From HyVt-443 sp964544655 (lineage in GTDB: Bacteria; Pseudomonadota; Gammaproteobacteria; Chromatiales; Chromatiaceae), in assembly GCA_964544655.1 (NCBI GenBank), contig CAZJCM010000070.1:1-8678 (forward strand): DNA of 8,678 nt. Reading direction: 5' to 3'. The notes beneath the pieces were generated by a model that was given only the letters and a program-made list of their open reading frames with translations, did no database searches and was not told where the DNA came from. Positions 5,814-8,678 of this stretch are shown here, piece after piece (within the stretch, counting starts at the first letter, position 1; each line of letters starts with the position of its first letter). The position numbers and the translations under genes were made by a program.

Positions 5814-8147
5814 TCATACACGCGCCCGCGCTCTGGCCTGGGCGCGGGCTTGCAGTCGCGCCTGCACCTGTGCATACAACTGCGTCTCGTTACTTTCCTG
5901 ATCATTCAGAACCACTGTCAACGCGTAGGGTTCGGGCACGTTAGTTATGGTTGACCAGGTTGCATCCTGCCTCGTTACCACGACGAAAACCTTATCGTTG
6001 TTTCGCAGCGGTGCGCGAAAACTCCAGCGCGATACCTGCAAGGTGCCGCCTTTGCGGTCGTTGTTGGAAATCCAACGGTTGTTCTGCCGTTCGCCCATGC
6101 CTTCTTCTCGGTTGCGCTGGAAAGCCTGTTCCACCTCATCCAGGTAAGCTGCCGTGACGAGCGTGAACCACAGGCGGCTCATCCGGTAATCCAGCCGCGT
6201 AGTGCGCACTTCGGGCGTGTAGGCCAGAGCCACGCTGATTTCTCTTGTTCGTCTGCCCCGTGACCAGAAGACGTCCGGAATAGGCAATTCATAGAAGTGG
6301 CATTTGTCGTTATCAATACGATCCTCGGCATAGAGCGTGACAGTGTTGTCCAGGGAGCGAAACAGGGCCTGTTCATCAGACTGACCATATCCGCAAAGCC
6401 GTAGAAGATTACCCCGGCCTTCACTGTTGTCATGAGGGTTGAGGAGTTGGATGCTGGGCCCAGGCCAACGGGCGTGGGCACCCATCAGAGCACGCAAAAG
6501 ATTCGCTGAGGCTTGCGGCAATTCCGCCTGAATACGCGCCGCCTTGTGAGCCGCCTGGGGCGCGGCATAGCTGGTGCCGATATCCTCGGCGAATGGATGG
6601 CCGGTAGCGAAACCGCCACTCAGGGAAAGCACCCCCAGGCCGGTATGCCGGGTGCGTCCACCAGTGCGCATCAGGGCGAGATTTCCTGCTTGTTCTACAA
6701 GATCCGGCTTGATGGCACCATTTACGGAATAGCCGCTTCGCGTGAGCGGGAAAGGCTGCCCCTCGCTGGCTATGGGCAAGTCTTCTATACCTTGTGGATG
6801 GCGCTGAGCGTCCCGGCTGGCGGTCATGTGCGCCAGTCCACCCACAGTGAGTACGTTGAGGGCTGTGGCCGGGTCCAACAGGCGGGCATACTCTTCTAAC
6901 AGGTAATGTGGATAGGCTGTACGCAGATCCGGGGGTAACGCCTCTGGGTTGATATTACCCGTCGGAACAACAAACAAAACGCCCATTTCACGGCTGAGCC
7001 TGTCCAGTGTATAGCCCAAACCACGTAGATGCCGGCCATCATAGACCTTGTTCAAATCACCGTAACTGAGATTGAACACCCGGCAGCCATATTGCTCGTG
7101 CAGTTCGTGAACCGCCTCCTCAACGGCGTTTTCCACGAACTCCATCTGGTCTGTGCCGTCGTCTTGGAATACCTTGCCTGAAAACAAGCGCAAGCGAGGC
7201 GTAAACTGCCCGGATCGCAGATGACTGGCCACATCCCCATAGAGGGCCAAACCTGCCACAAAGGTACCGTGCCAAGGTGGCTGGTCTGCTGCTTCCCGGC
7301 GCGGCTCGAGAAAACCCTGGGCGTCTCCCATAGCGGGTGCGAGCAAAGGATGGCCCTCGGTAATGCCCGAGTCGAGTACACCGACTGCGGGAGCATCGCC
7401 CACAGGGGGTTGTGGATCGGGCAGTTGGTTGATATCTGTGACAAGCAGATCAATCGTTACACCGGTGCGAGGTGGCAGGTCTACGGTCCGCACGTCCCGG
7501 TGATGTAACAGGTACTGCTCCATGAATTCAGAGCCACAGCGAAGACGGAACATGACCAATGAGGGTTGTACCAAGGTATCGAGGATTTCGATATTCTGAC
7601 TTTGTAGTAATTCCCGAAATACGTTGACCATGGCATCTCGGCGATCCCTGCGCTCTTGCGGCCATAGTTCAACATCCAGAACAAATAAATCGGTTTCGGG
7701 AGCACCCAACTGCCGCAGGGCCGCACCGGTTCGATCCTCTGGTGTCCAGTGATCGAAGCCTTGCAGTGCATAGAGCAATTGGGCGCGTGTTGCCCTACCG
7801 TCTCGTGCGAGAGAAGCTAGCCGCTGTTCGACTTCGGCCAAGCCAGTGGAATCCAGGAAGGCCAGAACAACCCTCTTATCCTCTTGGCTAACCAGTTCGG
7901 TCCCCGGGATTGCATTCAAATCAGGCAGCAGCTCGCCTTCACGAAGTTCTACCTTGAGTAAAAGTCGATCATCGAAACCGGCCAAATCCTCCGCTCTTGC
8001 GCGTTGCTTCGCAGATTTCAGATCTTCACCAAGTTGGCGGCCAAACGTGCAGGGATCAGCCGGACGAAAGCGGGGGCGCCTATCCTGGCGCCGGTGTCTT
8101 TCGGTTACTATTACTTCGCGGCTGAATGAGAGATGCTCATAGGGCAT
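5814..8147 (-). CDS. ietS: Subtilisin-like S8 serine protease, IetS-like
   Basis: This 777-residue protein has no signal peptide or membrane segment, so it acts in the cytoplasm, unlike secreted subtilases. The S8 catalytic set is complete: Asp259 in VGVLDSGI, His293 in HGTFVAG, the oxyanion Asn398 in PTGN, and Ser526 in GTSYAAP. About 250 residues precede the protease domain, with an Arg-rich start (residues 17-28) and a mixed alpha/beta region. About 220 residues follow it. The C-terminus ends in a Gln-Ala-Arg repeat (about 761-777). It follows the AAA+ ATPase gene by 22 bases. This pair matches IetAS, in which the ATPase is thought to regulate or feed the protease; the target is unknown to me. 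The start at 8147 is supported by purine-rich AAGGGGG and AAGGGA upstream. The ietS symbol rests on architecture and gene pairing. Confidence 0.85.
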   Translation of the reverse strand: MPYEHLSFSREVIVTERHRRQDRRPRFRPADPCTFGRQLGEDLKSAKQRARAEDLAGFDDRLLLKVELREGELLPDLNAIPGTELVSQEDKRVVLAFLDSTGLAEVEQRLASLARDGRATRAQLLYALQGFDHWTPEDRTGAALRQLGAPETDLFVLDVELWPQERRDRRDAMVNVFRELLQSQNIEILDTLVQPSLVMFRLRCGSEFMEQYLLHHRDVRTVDLPPRTGVTIDLLVTDINQLPDPQPPVGDAPAVGVLDSGITEGHPLLAPAMGDAQGFLEPRREAADQPPWHGTFVAGLALYGDVASHLRSGQFTPRLRLFSGKVFQDDGTDQMEFVENAVEEAVHELHEQYGCRVFNLSYGDLNKVYDGRHLRGLGYTLDRLSREMGVLFVVPTGNINPEALPPDLRTAYPHYLLEEYARLLDPATALNVLTVGGLAHMTASRDAQRHPQGIEDLPIASEGQPFPLTRSGYSVNGAIKPDLVEQAGNLALMRTGGRTRHTGLGVLSLSGGFATGHPFAEDIGTSYAAPQAAHKAARIQAELPQASANLLRALMGAHARWPGPSIQLLNPHDNSEGRGNLLRLCGYGQSDEQALFRSLDNTVTLYAEDRIDNDKCHFYELPIPDVFWSRGRRTREISVALAYTPEVRTTRLDYRMSRLWFTLVTAAYLDEVEQAFQRNREEGMGERQNNRWISNNDRKGGTLQVSRWSFRAPLRNNDKVFVVVTRQDATWSTITNVPEPYALTVVLNDQESNETQLYAQVQARLQARAQARARARV

Positions 8148-8169
8148 ATTCCCTTACCCCCTTCAACTA

Positions 8170-8678
8170 TTATTTTTTATGTCTGTATTCTCTCGAAAGC
8201 GCATCCTTGAGATGGGAGACTTCAAGAAATTCTCTTCCAGACAGGATCATTTCCTTAATTGCCCGGCGAAGTACACGCTCAATATCGGCGTGAGACATTC
8301 CCTTGAATAAACTGCTTATTTCCAGGACATCCACATCAAAGTTACGCCGAATACCGGAAAGCTTTAACTCCAGAAGCCGCTTGATCTGTTCGAGGTTGGG
8401 CATTTCGAACCGCACCACTTCATCGAATCGACGCCAGACTGCATGATCAAGCAAAGATTCATAGTTTGTTGTGGCGATCATGATGCTTTCACCTCGGTAG
8501 CTATCCAACATCTGCAACACGGCATTAACCGAACGTTTCAACTCGCCATGATCAGCGACATCACCGCGGTCCTTGGTGAGGGCATCGAATTCATCAAACA
8601 GCGCGACAACCGGATTCTTGGCAACAAAGTCAAAAACCTTCCGTAGATTAGAAGCGGTCTCACCCAAAAAGGATGAAA
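8170..8678 (-). CDS. ietA: AAA+ ATPase, IetA-like, N-terminus outside the window
   Basis: The frame is open to the window edge, so the start and the Walker A motif are missing. What remains is the second half of a classical AAA domain. It begins with SFLGETASNLRKVFDF, the conserved stretch after Walker A. Next come the Walker B hydrophobic strand and DEFD (about 8595-8584), sensor 1 in IATTN (Asn near 8466-8464), and the WRRFDEVV arginine-finger segment. A helical lid domain (KGMSHADIERVLRRAIKEM) completes it. The protein ends at 8170, 22 bases before the protease gene, so the two are surely one operon. Such ATPases form hexameric rings; here it probably couples ATP hydrolysis to control of the protease. 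The codon at 8667-8665 is TTG inside the domain and is not a start. Confidence 0.85.
   Translation of the reverse strand, partial: SSFLGETASNLRKVFDFVAKNPVVALFDEFDALTKDRGDVADHGELKRSVNAVLQMLDSYRGESIMIATTNYESLLDHAVWRRFDEVVRFEMPNLEQIKRLLELKLSGIRRNFDVDVLEISSLFKGMSHADIERVLRRAIKEMILSGREFLEVSHLKDALSREYRHKK

Noticed and set aside
8665..8667. TTG as start codon of the ATPase gene
   Set aside because: The frame is open upstream to the window edge and the residues before it (SSF) fit the AAA domain. The codon is an internal leucine.
1..8678. CRISPR array, tRNA, rRNA or insertion sequence
   Set aside because: No regularly spaced repeats, no cloverleaf, no rRNA stretch and no transposase-like product were seen on either strand.

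Overview
The window is a compact stretch of a bacterial defence island. Every recognisable gene lies on the minus strand, so transcription runs from high to low coordinates. The genes are about 55-60% GC with family-typical proteobacterial proteins. A gammaproteobacterium is my best guess, but nothing here fixes the taxon (no rRNA, tRNA or housekeeping gene).

Layout in the direction of transcription. (1) 8678-8170: the C-terminal two thirds or so of an AAA+ ATPase cut by the window edge. (2) 8147-5814: a 777-residue cytoplasmic subtilisin-like (S8) protease. This ATPase-subtilase pair has the architecture of the IetAS system, known as a plasmid stability/incompatibility locus and as an anti-phage system. 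(3) 5726-5312: a short reading frame broken by a shift at a run of six T. Its N-terminus resembles AIPR-type abortive-infection proteins, and it looks like a collapsed remnant. Its last codon overlaps the next start (ATGA). (4) 5315-3642: mod, a beta-class type III adenine methyltransferase. (5) 3645-940: res, the type III restriction helicase-nuclease, which overlaps mod by ATGA. (6) 897-484: an orphan PemK/MazF-like ribonuclease toxin gene. (7) 475-334: a chain of four small hairpins followed by a clear intrinsic terminator, all in the sense of the minus strand. They lie directly behind the toxin gene and may be a structured 3' UTR or a small RNA. (8) 1-333: no gene, only a few palindromes and one long-range inverted repeat.

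How the genes may work together. Mod and Res form a complete type III restriction-modification system: Mod recognises and methylates, while Res translocates or slides and cuts. The ATPase-protease pair is an independent second layer. The PemK-like toxin has no antitoxin beside it and sits 42 bases behind res, so it may be a co-transcribed suicide effector or a passenger. The most notable internal signal is in mod: the segment coding for the target recognition domain is about 41% GC while the catalytic flanks are about 60%, which indicates that the specificity domain was exchanged by recombination. No wholly new system is proven here. The best candidates for something undescribed are the hairpin chain behind the toxin, the type III R-M plus PemK-like toxin arrangement, and the broken gene coupled to mod.
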